Positions 9,197 to 17,113 of a stretch of DNA of 36,285 bases are shown here, one piece after another. Both the position numbers and the translations under genes were made by a program. Each line of letters begins with the position of its first letter. The stretch's first letter is position 1. The notes beneath the pieces were generated by a model. That model ran no database searches, was not told the DNA's origin, and was given only the letters and a program-made list of their open reading frames with translations. This stretch comes from an uncultured Odoribacter sp. Lineage in GTDB: Bacteria > Bacteroidota > Bacteroidia > Bacteroidales > Marinifilaceae. The stretch is from contig UQTM01000029.1 in the NCBI GenBank assembly GCA_900544025.1, positions 1 through 36,285 on the forward strand. The letters are read 5' to 3'.

Positions 9197-9835
9197 ATGG
9201 AAAAGAAAATCATTATCACAATAGGCCGTCAATTCGGTAGTGGCGGACGGACTATCGGCAAAAAGTTAGCCGAGAAATTGGGAATTGCCTACTATGATAA
9301 AGAACTGATCAATCTGGCCTCTAAAGAAAGCGGTATTTGCGGGGAATTTTTTGAAAAGGCCGATGAAAAAACCTCCGGAAGCCTGTTAAAAGCTTTAGCG
9401 ATGGGGTTTTCCATGAACAATGCTATCTTTCAAAGCAACGACTACCTGTCGAACGAATCGCTTTTTCAGATTCAATCCGACGTTATCCGTAAAGTAGCGG
9501 CAGAACAATCCTGCATATTGGTGGGACGTTGTGCCGATTACATTCTACGGGAAGACCGCGATTGTATCAGCGTTTTCATTTCCGCTTCACCCGAAGACCG
9601 GATCAAAAGAGTGATGGGATACAACAATATCAGCGAAAAAGAAGCCGAAGATTCTATCCACAAAGCCGACAAATCACGGGCTTCCTACTATAATTACTAC
9701 ACGGATAAAAATTGGGGAGCCGCCGAATCGTACGACCTTTGCATCAATTCTTCGCTTTACGGATTAGAACAGACGACGGAATTTATCCGGACATTTGTGG
9801 AATTGTCGCAAAAAAGGAATGAGGCGAAAGATTAA
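9197..9835 (+). CDS. cytidylate kinase-like family protein
   Basis: P-loop nucleoside monophosphate kinase-like protein of 212 residues (Cytidylate_kin2 type). The N-terminus has IIITIGRQFGSGGRTIGKKLA, which contains the phosphate-binding loop GRQFGSGGRTIG, followed by LGIAYYDKELI as in cytidylate kinases. SCILVGRCADYILRE and VFISASPEDRIKRV match the core and lid regions. True Cmk proteins have somewhat different NMP-binding sequences, so the substrate is uncertain; the family is widespread in Bacteroidota and Firmicutes with poorly known function. It has its own promoter box at the end of the MATE gene and a strong hairpin terminator downstream. Nothing visible links it functionally to its neighbours. 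Confidence 0.85.
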   Translation: MEKKIIITIGRQFGSGGRTIGKKLAEKLGIAYYDKELINLASKESGICGEFFEKADEKTSGSLLKALAMGFSMNNAIFQSNDYLSNESLFQIQSDVIRKVAAEQSCILVGRCADYILREDRDCISVFISASPEDRIKRVMGYNNISEKEAEDSIHKADKSRASYYNYYTDKNWGAAESYDLCINSSLYGLEQTTEFIRTFVELSQKRNEAKD

Positions 9836-9916
9836 AACCCGTCTTTTCCCAAGTCCCTGCATTTTTGCAGGAAAAAACAGAAAGAGCCGAAAAACAAAAA
9901 AACAGGTTTAATTTTC

Positions 9917-9953
9917 AATATTCCCGGTATAAATTATACCGGGAATATTTTTA
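9917..9953 (+). terminator. Strong hairpin terminator
   Basis: A perfect 15-bp stem (9917-9931 with 9935-9949, core TTCCCGG/CCGGGAA) encloses AAT and is followed by a T-rich run. It lies 82 bp after the cytidylate-kinase-like stop and 170 bp before typA. The stem is symmetric, but the T run favours the plus direction. Confidence 0.75.
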
Positions 9954-10122
9954 TCCTTTTTTCCTATTTTTCGGAGAACGATTTTTACGGATACGATTCC
10001 GAAAATAAAATACTCTCTTTACCGCCTTAAAAATACGAGAAAGCCCTCATATACAGCCGATCATTTTTTTCATTGTCAATATTTTATTGTATTTTTACAG
10101 CCCTAAATTTATAAATACTCAA

Positions 10123-11946
10123 ATGCGGAAATTAAGAAACATTGCAATTATCGCCCATGTCGATCATGGAAAAACCACACTTGTGGATAAGATGATCCTT
10201 CAGGGGAAACAATTCAGGGACAATGAAAAACAAAGTGAAGATTTAATTCTCGATAATAACGACCAGGAACGCGAACGCGGAATTACGATTCTTGCCAAAA
10301 ACGTATCGGTACGCTATAAAGATTATAAAATAAACATCATAGACACTCCGGGTCACTCCGATTTCGGTGGAGAAGTAGAACGCGTGCTGAACATGGCCGA
10401 CGGGGTACTGTTGCTGGTAGATGCCTTCGAAGGAACGATGCCCCAAACCCGTTTCGTACTTCAAAAAGCCTTGGGATTGGGTAAAAAAGCGATCGTTGTG
10501 GTAAACAAAGTCGATAAGCCGAACTGCCGCCCGGACGAAGTGCAGGAAGAGGTATTCGACTTGATGTTCTCGCTGGGAGCGACCGAAGAGCAATTAGACT
10601 TCCATACCATCTACGGCAGTGCCAAACAAGGCTGGATGTCCACCGATTGGAAAAATAAAACAGAAGATATCACCCCGCTGCTCGATGCGATCATCGAAAA
10701 CATTCCGGAACCGGAAGCTGCAGAAGGAACTCCGCAGATGATGATCACCTCGCTGGAATATTCTTCATACATCGGACGAATCGCTATCGGTAAGCTGACA
10801 AGAGGAACTTTAAAAGCCGGCATGCCCGTCACCCTTTGCAAACGCGACGGAGTGACACAAGTGAAAAGCCGGATCAAAGACCTGATGCTTTTCGAAGGGC
10901 TGGAAAAACAAAAAGTGGAAGAAGTACAGGCAGGAGAAATCTGTGCTATCATCGGAATCGAAGGTTTTGAAATCGGCGACACCATTGCCGATTTCGAGAA
11001 TCCGGAAGCTTTAACTCCGATTGCAATCGACGAGCCGACCATGAGCATGCTGTTCACGATCAACAATTCGCCGTTCTTCGGAAAAGACGGTAAATTCGTA
11101 ACTTCCCGCCACATCAAAGAGCGCCTGGACAAAGAGCTGGAAAAGAACCTGGCGCTGAAAGTACAGCCGGGACTGAGTGCCGATTCGTTCGTCGTATTCG
11201 GACGGGGCGTACTCCATCTCAGCGTGCTGATCGAAACCATGCGCCGCGAAGGATACGAATTGCAGGTAGGACAGCCTAAAGTGATCATCAAAGAAATCGA
11301 CGGCCAGAAATGTGAGCCGGTAGAAGAATTGACCATAGATATCCCGGAAGAATTCTCCGGAAAAGCAATCGAAATGGTGACCAAGCGCAAAGGCGTGCTC
11401 AACAATATGGAAACCCGCGACGAACGCGTGCACCTCGACTTTGAAATCCCGTCACGCGGGATCATCGGTTTGAGAAGCAACTTGCTGACCGCTTCGGCAG
11501 GAGAAGCCATCATCGCCCACCGCCTGAAAGGATTCGAGCCTTACAAAGGCGAAATCGAAATGCGCACAAACGGTTCGCTGATCGCCATGGAAACGGGAAC
11601 CACCTTTGCCTATGCGATCAACAAACTTCAGGATCGCGGTAAATTCTTCATCGAGCCGGGCGAAGAGGTTTACGCCGGACAGGTGATCGGGGAAAGTACC
11701 CGTATGGACGACATTGTGCTCAACGTATGCAAGTCGAAAAAACTGACCAACATGCGTGCCAGCGGCTCGGACGATAAAGTAAATATCGCACCTCCGGTAA
11801 AATTCAGCCTCGAGGAAGCTCTTGAATACATTCAGGAAGACGAATACGTCGAGGTTACCCCTCACAGCATGCGCCTTCGCAAAATATATCTGGACGAAAC
11901 CGAACGGAAACGTCGCGAAAAATCAAAATCAAGCGTTAGCGAATAA
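10123..11946 (+). CDS. typA: translational GTPase TypA/BipA
   Basis: Ribosome-associated GTPase of the elongation factor family, involved in 50S subunit assembly and stress or low-temperature growth. The 607-residue protein shows G1 AHVDHGKTT (residues 11-19), the switch I region RERGITILAKN, G3 DTPGHSDFGGEVERV and G4 NKVDKP. The C-terminal part has RGIIGLRSNLLTASAGEAI and the TypA-specific end DEYVEVTPHSMRLRK. The ATG at 10123 gives MRKLRNIAIIAHVDHGK, the normal N-terminus; an upstream in-frame TTG at 10087 would add 12 residues and is not credible. A near-consensus -7 box TATTTTTA sits at 10090-10097. A strong terminator follows 4 bp after the stop. Confidence 0.97.
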   Translation: MRKLRNIAIIAHVDHGKTTLVDKMILQGKQFRDNEKQSEDLILDNNDQERERGITILAKNVSVRYKDYKINIIDTPGHSDFGGEVERVLNMADGVLLLVDAFEGTMPQTRFVLQKALGLGKKAIVVVNKVDKPNCRPDEVQEEVFDLMFSLGATEEQLDFHTIYGSAKQGWMSTDWKNKTEDITPLLDAIIENIPEPEAAEGTPQMMITSLEYSSYIGRIAIGKLTRGTLKAGMPVTLCKRDGVTQVKSRIKDLMLFEGLEKQKVEEVQAGEICAIIGIEGFEIGDTIADFENPEALTPIAIDEPTMSMLFTINNSPFFGKDGKFVTSRHIKERLDKELEKNLALKVQPGLSADSFVVFGRGVLHLSVLIETMRREGYELQVGQPKVIIKEIDGQKCEPVEELTIDIPEEFSGKAIEMVTKRKGVLNNMETRDERVHLDFEIPSRGIIGLRSNLLTASAGEAIIAHRLKGFEPYKGEIEMRTNGSLIAMETGTTFAYAINKLQDRGKFFIEPGEEVYAGQVIGESTRMDDIVLNVCKSKKLTNMRASGSDDKVNIAPPVKFSLEEALEYIQEDEYVEVTPHSMRLRKIYLDETERKRREKSKSSVSE

Positions 11947-11949
11947 CTG

Positions 11950-11978
11950 AAAACGGCTGGAAATTCCAGCCGTTTTTT
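11950..11978. terminator. Rho-independent terminator between typA and the convergent ytfJ-like gene
   Basis: A perfect 13-bp inverted repeat (AAAACGGCTGGAA with its complement around one A) runs into six T residues on the plus strand and four on the minus strand. It can serve both convergent genes. Confidence 0.88.
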
Positions 11979-12021
11979 CTTTCTCTCTGCTCTCTCCAGA
12001 AATCCGCCCCGGCAAATTTCT

Positions 12022-12534
12022 TTATTCATACTTTTTAATCAGGGCGAGCACTTTATTTTGTTCATCCGTACTTAATTGCCCTGCCTTATAAAATTCGATT
12101 TCCCGATTCTTATTGATAAAAAGTACAGCGAAGTTATTATCGGCATCGGGTAATTTCCAGTCCTTCGCCAAAGTCCCGTTTGCATCGAAATAAACTTTAC
12201 CGTCCGTCCCCTGTGTTTCCTTCACCGCCATTTTACGGATCAGGGAATTAGGCAGCATCGGCGCAGCCGCCATATTCACAATGCCATACGATTCGATATT
12301 AGAACTATTGATGGGATGTGTTTTAAAATAATCACGGAAGGTCTTATTCTGCCGCGGCCGCCCTGGATCGGCATAAAATATCAGCAAATTCTTTTCCCCG
12401 AGATAGGGAATCCCCACAGTTTGATTCTCGGCATTGGTGATATTCACGGAAGAAACTTTTTCTCCCACCTGCCCCCGGCTACTTAAAGAGGCAAGCAGCA
12501 TCACCACTAAATATAGAATAAAAGAACGATTCAT
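12022..12534 (-). CDS. YtfJ-like periplasmic protein, thioredoxin fold without cysteines
   Basis: Predicted exported protein of 170 residues with an N-terminal signal peptide (RSFILYLVVMLLASLSSRGQ). The layout resembles E. coli YtfJ: GEKVSSVNIT at the start, YGIVNMAAAPMLPNSLIRK in the middle, then YFDANGTLAKDWKLPDADN and AVLFINKNREIEFYKAGQLS near the end. No cysteine is present anywhere, so a thiol-redox role is excluded even though the fold should be thioredoxin-like. The function of the family is not established. It is transcribed towards typA and away from the outer-membrane barrel gene. The assignment rests on remembered similarity to YtfJ and is moderately secure. Confidence 0.7.
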   Translation of the reverse strand: MNRSFILYLVVMLLASLSSRGQVGEKVSSVNITNAENQTVGIPYLGEKNLLIFYADPGRPRQNKTFRDYFKTHPINSSNIESYGIVNMAAAPMLPNSLIRKMAVKETQGTDGKVYFDANGTLAKDWKLPDADNNFAVLFINKNREIEFYKAGQLSTDEQNKVLALIKKYE

Positions 12535-12577
12535 ATTAAAATAAATTTTAATTATTTAAACATTGGCTCATTTTTTG

Positions 12578-12601
12578 CGTACAATCTTTTCATCTTGTAC
12601 G
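12578..12601. repeat. Inverted repeat between divergent genes, possible operator
   Basis: CGTACAA at 12578-12584 and TTGTACG at 12595-12601 are perfect 7-bp arms separated by 10 bp. They lie between the divergent ytfJ-like and barrel genes, about 44 bp from the first and 70 bp from the second. Confidence 0.5.
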
Positions 12602-12635
12602 AGTTTACATTCAGACAGGATAAGAATCGGGAGTT

Positions 12636-12643
12636 AATCTTTG
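12636..12643 (+). promoter_or_regulatory. Possible -7 box for the outer-membrane barrel gene
   Basis: AATCTTTG differs from TAnnTTTG at one of the six fixed positions (TTAATCTTTG in context). It is 27 bp before the proposed ATG at 12671. Weak evidence. Confidence 0.3.
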
Positions 12644-12670
12644 CAAATTATTGAGAGAAGAAGCAGAAAC

Positions 12671-13936
12671 ATGCGAAAATATCTGCTATTATATTTATTA
12701 TCCGCGTCGTTCTTATATACTTACGGCTTACCTCATCAGGCATCCCCGGACAGCTTATCGTTCGGAACTTCTGTTGCGGACAGCCTGTTGTTTCCCGTGA
12801 CGGCTCCGGACACTTCCCTCACCTTCCCGGCAACTCCGGGAACTCCGGGAACTATATCGTATGACACTCTATATACGGATACAACCTTAAAAAATAATAT
12901 TTTCCGGCGGATATACCGTTACTTTATGGAATCGAACGAGGGGATGAAGGATAAAAAATTCGATTTCTCAATCATCGGAGGCCCGCATTTCGCCAGCGAC
13001 ACCAAATTGGGTTTAGGGCTCGTCGCTTCGGGGCTTTACCGGGTGGACCGTTCCGACCTTTCCATACAACCCTCCAACATTTCTTTTTACGGGGACATCA
13101 CCACCACCGGATATTACTTATTGGGCATCCGGGGAATCACGATTTTCCCAAGAGATGTTTACCGATTGGAAATGAACCTTTATTTTTTCTCGTTTCCCAG
13201 TAAATATTGGGGGATCGGTTATGAAAACGCACGGAAAGATCATACCAATTACAAACGGCTCGAAAACCAGATACGGATCAACTTTTCGAGAAAAATGCTT
13301 AAAAATACCTATTTAGGGATCACCACTCTATATAACTATGTGAACGGAAAGGATTTTAAAGAACCCTCTTACCTGAACGGAGAGCCCACCCATGTATCCA
13401 GCAGCGGAATCGGCTTTTTCGTCACCTACGATTCCAGAGATTTCATACCGAATCCCTATCAGGGAACGTATGCCAAATTCGAACAACTGTTTTTTCCCGA
13501 CTTCACCGGAAACAAATATATATTCAAGCGTACGGAAATCTCTGCCCGCCAATACAATAAATTATGGAAAGGAGCTATTCTGGCATCGGATTTGCAAGGA
13601 ATTTTCAATCATGGCGATACCCCCTGGACGATGGTCGCCCAAATGGGAGGCTCCTACCAAATGAGAGGATATTATGAAGGCCAATATCAGGATAAAAACC
13701 TCATACAAACCCAAATCGAACTGCGCCAGCATATTTACAACCGGCACGGGATTGCCGTGTGGGGCGGCGCGGGAAACGTATTTTCCAATTTTAAACATTT
13801 CAAATGGAACGAAACTCTCCCCACCTATGGACTCGGTTATCGCTGGGAGTTTAAAAAAAGGGTGAATATCCGTCTGGATTACGGATTCGGGAAGGGACAA
13901 AGCGCCTTCTATTTCAACATCAACGAAGCATTTTAA
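12671..13936 (+). CDS. BamA/TamA (Omp85) family outer-membrane beta-barrel
   Basis: Predicted outer-membrane protein of 421 residues. A signal peptide (MRKYLLLYLLSASFLYTYG) is followed by a Ser/Thr/Pro-rich linker to about residue 75, then alternating aromatic strands typical of a 16-strand Omp85 C-terminal barrel. MRGYYEGQYQDKNLI (from residue 331) corresponds to the conserved VRGF/VRGY loop-6 motif, and the protein ends in phenylalanine, the usual outer-membrane insertion signal. No POTRA domains fit in the short N-terminal part, so this is the barrel-only form annotated as a surface-antigen protein. The ATG at 12671 has a GAGAGAAG stretch upstream; an earlier in-frame TTG at 12641 is less likely. 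The phosphoethanolamine transferase gene begins 23 bp downstream, suggesting one transcript. Confidence 0.85.
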   Translation: MRKYLLLYLLSASFLYTYGLPHQASPDSLSFGTSVADSLLFPVTAPDTSLTFPATPGTPGTISYDTLYTDTTLKNNIFRRIYRYFMESNEGMKDKKFDFSIIGGPHFASDTKLGLGLVASGLYRVDRSDLSIQPSNISFYGDITTTGYYLLGIRGITIFPRDVYRLEMNLYFFSFPSKYWGIGYENARKDHTNYKRLENQIRINFSRKMLKNTYLGITTLYNYVNGKDFKEPSYLNGEPTHVSSSGIGFFVTYDSRDFIPNPYQGTYAKFEQLFFPDFTGNKYIFKRTEISARQYNKLWKGAILASDLQGIFNHGDTPWTMVAQMGGSYQMRGYYEGQYQDKNLIQTQIELRQHIYNRHGIAVWGGAGNVFSNFKHFKWNETLPTYGLGYRWEFKKRVNIRLDYGFGKGQSAFYFNINEAF

Positions 13937-13959
13937 TCAATTAAACAGCCGAATAGAAT

Positions 13960-15678
13960 ATGTTACAACGGATTAAAAATATATGGAATTCTTTCATCGG
14001 TAATTCGCAACAGTTATTTTGTTTTTTTATTTTAGTCAATCTGGTCCCCAACTTCGTCCTGTTTTTCACAGAACCTTATTCCGTCATGGGAAAAATCATC
14101 CTGATCACCTTTCCCCTGGGGCTGTATTTCATCGTATTCTCATTCCTGAAAAACATCGGCTTACTCCAGCTAATCCTGATCCCCCAGTTAGTGATGAACG
14201 CATTTCAATTGGTCATACTTTACCTGTTCGGGGAATCGGTCATTGCCGTAGATATGTTTTTAAACCTGGCGACCACCAATGTCAGCGAAGCGAGCGAACT
14301 ACTCGGCAACCTCTGGCCTGCCATTATATGCGTATGCGTAATTTATATTCCTACGATCGTTATCGCAGCCTTTGCCTGCCGTCGCAGGACATACCTGTCC
14401 TCCCGGTTCAGAAAAAGAATGGCTGTTTCAGGCCTTATTATCGCCGTTCTCTCTTACGGACTGACGTTTACGGCCAAAAATGAAATTACGGGTTCCTATC
14501 GGTTAAAATACGACGTATTTCCTGCGAATATTTATTATAACCTGCATTTTGCCGTCCACAAATGGCAACGTAGCAACCTCTATCCGGTTACCTCCAAAGA
14601 TTTCCGTTTCGATGCCCGCCAAACTCAAAAAGCGGAACAACGGGAAATCTACGTTTTGGTCGTAGGCGAAGCCAGCAGGGCGATCAACTGGAGTTTGTGG
14701 GGCTATGAGCGGGAAACGAATCCTCTGCTATCGGCCACTCCCGGCATCGTCGCTTACAAGGATGCGATCACTCAGGCCAACGCAACCCACAAAAGCGTGC
14801 CTCTGATCTTATCGAACGCTACGGCAGAGAACTACGATGTAATCTATCGTCAGAAAAGCATTATAGAAGCCTTTAAAGAAGCAGGCTTCAAAACCATATT
14901 CCTGTCGAACCAAACCCCGAACAGGACATTCACCGATTATTTCGCCACCGAAGCGGATTATCATGTAAACATACGTCCGGCCTCTACGGGAGGAATATAC
15001 ACCACGAACAATTATGACGATCACATGATTCCCTTGCTTCAGCATTATATCGATTCCCTGCCGGACAACCTGTTTGTCGTGATGCATACGTACGGCTCAC
15101 ACTTCAATTACAAAGAACGCTATCCCAAAGAATTTTCTCATTTCACCCCCGACGACGCGACGGAAGTGGAAGTGAAGAACCGGGACCAGCTGATCAACGC
15201 TTACGACAACTCGATCCGATATACCGATTACTTCCTGCATCATCTGATCGAAACCCTCGATTCTACCGGCTCCTTTTCGGCTTTATATTATAGTCCCGAC
15301 CACGGGGAAGACTTGCTGGACGACGACCGGAAGCGTTTCCTGCATGCCTCTCCGCATCCCACTTATTACCAGTTGCACATCCCGCTTTTCCTGTGGTTTT
15401 CCGAAACCTACCGGAATAATCGTCCGCAACAATACGAAACGGCCATTACAAACGAAACGAAACCGGTATCGACCCGTGTGGCATTCCACACGATGCTCGA
15501 CATAGCTTCTATACAAACTCCATACTTCAACCCGGAACACTCCTTAATCAGTCCGGATTTCAAGGCAGAAAGAAGAATGTATCTGAACGATCACGACCAG
15601 CCTGTTTTCTATTATAATTCCGGCCTGAAGAAACAAGATAAAGAGATGATCGAAAAACAACACCTCGATCATAGATAA
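13960..15678 (+). CDS. phosphoethanolamine transferase, EptA/MCR-like
   Basis: Inner-membrane enzyme of the alkaline phosphatase/sulfatase superfamily that moves phosphoethanolamine onto lipid A or another envelope glycan. The 572-residue protein has about five N-terminal membrane segments (to about residue 172) and a periplasmic catalytic domain. Visible active-site residues by comparison with MCR-1 are E237 (GEASR), nucleophile T276 (ANATHKSVP), H376 and H381 (HTYGSH), D447 and H448 (SPDHGE) and H473 (QLHIP). The two cysteines that flank the nucleophile in MCR-1 are absent here. It lies 23 bp after the outer-membrane barrel gene. Modification of lipid A would reduce negative charge and binding of cationic peptides, but the acceptor is inferred only. 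Confidence 0.88.
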   Translation: MLQRIKNIWNSFIGNSQQLFCFFILVNLVPNFVLFFTEPYSVMGKIILITFPLGLYFIVFSFLKNIGLLQLILIPQLVMNAFQLVILYLFGESVIAVDMFLNLATTNVSEASELLGNLWPAIICVCVIYIPTIVIAAFACRRRTYLSSRFRKRMAVSGLIIAVLSYGLTFTAKNEITGSYRLKYDVFPANIYYNLHFAVHKWQRSNLYPVTSKDFRFDARQTQKAEQREIYVLVVGEASRAINWSLWGYERETNPLLSATPGIVAYKDAITQANATHKSVPLILSNATAENYDVIYRQKSIIEAFKEAGFKTIFLSNQTPNRTFTDYFATEADYHVNIRPASTGGIYTTNNYDDHMIPLLQHYIDSLPDNLFVVMHTYGSHFNYKERYPKEFSHFTPDDATEVEVKNRDQLINAYDNSIRYTDYFLHHLIETLDSTGSFSALYYSPDHGEDLLDDDRKRFLHASPHPTYYQLHIPLFLWFSETYRNNRPQQYETAITNETKPVSTRVAFHTMLDIASIQTPYFNPEHSLISPDFKAERRMYLNDHDQPVFYYNSGLKKQDKEMIEKQHLDHR

Positions 15679-15704
15679 ACCCGGAAAGGCAAAAGTAAAG
15701 ATAT

Positions 15705-15747
15705 AAAATGCTACATTGTGTATAAAATTATACGTAATGTAGCATTT
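15705..15747. repeat. Long hairpin between the phosphoethanolamine transferase and asd
   Basis: AAATGCTACATT pairs perfectly with AATGTAGCATTT, and the inner bases GTGTATAA/TTATACGT continue the stem with two G-U pairs, giving about 20 bp. The following T run is short (TTTGTT), so it may be a terminator or a protein-binding dyad. It lies 27 bp after the transferase stop. Confidence 0.55.
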
Positions 15748-15792
15748 GTTGAAAAATTACAGCATTAAATTTTTTCTACATTTTCAAAACAC

Positions 15793-15800
15793 TACTTTTG
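15793..15800 (+). promoter_or_regulatory. Bacteroides-type -7 box for asd
   Basis: TACTTTTG matches TAnnTTTG exactly, 98 bp before the asd ATG. The implied leader is about 90 nt, long for this window. A run of T at 15771-15775 could stand in for the -33 element. Confidence 0.55.
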
Positions 15801-15898
15801 TCTCAAGAAAAATACTTTAATTCAAAGTAAACAAGCAAACCATTGTCGAACCAGGCTTCTATTCTTTTAGAATAGTTGTTCTTATTAAACCCATAAAT

Positions 15899-16906
15899 AT
15901 GAAAGTAGCAGTAGTCGGAGCAAGCGGAGCAGTAGGACAAGAATTTCTGCGTGTGCTCGAAGAAAGGAATTTTCCAATGGACGAATTGGTATTATTCGGT
16001 TCTCACCGTAGTGCAGGAAAAAAATACATGTTCCGGGGAAAAGAAATCGAAGTAAAGCTTCTGCAACACAACGACGACTTTAAAGGAATAGACATAGCAT
16101 TCACTTCTGCCGGCGGAGGGACTTCTATTGAATTTGCCGATACGATCACCAAACACGGAACGATTATGATCGACAATTCCAGTGCATTTCGAATGGATGA
16201 AAACGTACCTTTAGTTGTACCCGAAGTGAATCCGGAAGATGCCCTGAACCGTCCCCGCAATATCATTGCAAATCCGAACTGTACGACCATCCTAATGGTT
16301 GTAGCCCTGAAAGCGATCGAACAACTGAGCCACATCAAACAAGTGCACGTATCGACTTATCAGGCAGCCAGCGGAGCCGGAGCGGCGGCAATGGACGAAC
16401 TGTTCACCCAATACAAACAGGTACTGGCAGGAGAAGAGCCTACGGTCGATAAATTCGCTTACCAACTGGCATTTAACCTGATACCCCAGATCGATGTTTT
16501 CACCGACAACGGATATACCAAAGAAGAAATGAAAATGTATAACGAAACCCGGAAAATCATGCACTCCGACATCCAGGTCAGTGCAACCTGTGTACGGGTT
16601 CCGGCATTAAGGGCACATTCCGAAAGTATCTGGGTGGAAACCGAACACCCTGTTTCGGTAGCAGAAGCACGCGAAGCGTTCGCCAAAGCCAAAGGACTTG
16701 TTTTACAAGACAATCCGGCAGCGAAAGATTATCCCATGCCGCTTTTCCTTTCCGGTAAAGACCCGGTGTATGTGGGACGTATCCGCAAAGACCTCGCCAA
16801 TGAAAACGGGCTTACTTTCTGGCTCGTAGGCGATCAGATCAAGAAGGGAGCTGCACTCAACGCCGTTCAGATTGCAGAATACCTTTACAAAAACGATAAA
16901 CTGTAA
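15899..16906 (+). CDS. asd: aspartate-semialdehyde dehydrogenase
   Basis: Reduces aspartyl-4-phosphate to aspartate semialdehyde with NADPH, the branch point to lysine/diaminopimelate, threonine and methionine. The 335-residue protein starts with the NADP-binding GASGAVGQEF (from residue 7), has the catalytic cysteine in NPNCTTIL (C128) and the catalytic histidine in RVPALRAHSE (H240). The start is fixed by the immediate beta-strand MKVAVVGASG. It has its own promoter box and ends at a strong terminator, so it is probably a single-gene unit. It supplies precursors for the threonine used by IlvA at the start of the window, though the two genes are far apart. Confidence 0.97.
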   Translation: MKVAVVGASGAVGQEFLRVLEERNFPMDELVLFGSHRSAGKKYMFRGKEIEVKLLQHNDDFKGIDIAFTSAGGGTSIEFADTITKHGTIMIDNSSAFRMDENVPLVVPEVNPEDALNRPRNIIANPNCTTILMVVALKAIEQLSHIKQVHVSTYQAASGAGAAAMDELFTQYKQVLAGEEPTVDKFAYQLAFNLIPQIDVFTDNGYTKEEMKMYNETRKIMHSDIQVSATCVRVPALRAHSESIWVETEHPVSVAEAREAFAKAKGLVLQDNPAAKDYPMPLFLSGKDPVYVGRIRKDLANENGLTFWLVGDQIKKGAALNAVQIAEYLYKNDKL

Positions 16907-16922
16907 CCGATATATTTACACG

Positions 16923-16961
16923 AAAAAGCTGCCGGAAAAGTCATCCGGCAGCTTTCGTTAT
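16923..16961. terminator. Rho-independent terminator after asd
   Basis: AAAGCTGCCGGA and TCCGGCAGCTTT form a perfect 12-bp stem with a 7-nt loop, followed by CGTTATTTC. It lies 16 bp after the asd stop. Reverse reading gives AAAGCTGCCGGA then a TTTTTCG run, so it could also serve the convergent gene. Confidence 0.8.
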
Positions 16962-17113
16962 TTCAATGCAATGAATTATCATACAACGGGTTATTGTCCC
17001 TACAAGAAGAGAATCCGGAATTTCCCGGCTTACCCTACAATTGTTTTCACCTTTCCCGGCAAAAGCAATTCAAGTAAATCTACCTCTATCCCCCGGATAA
17101 ATACCGCAAACCG

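Noticed and set aside
9856..9871. Short hairpin CCTGCA-TTTT-TGCAGG after the cytidylate-kinase-like gene
   Set aside because: It is followed by A residues rather than T on the plus strand, so it is not a terminator. The inner CATTTTTG also resembles a -7 box, but no gene starts nearby.
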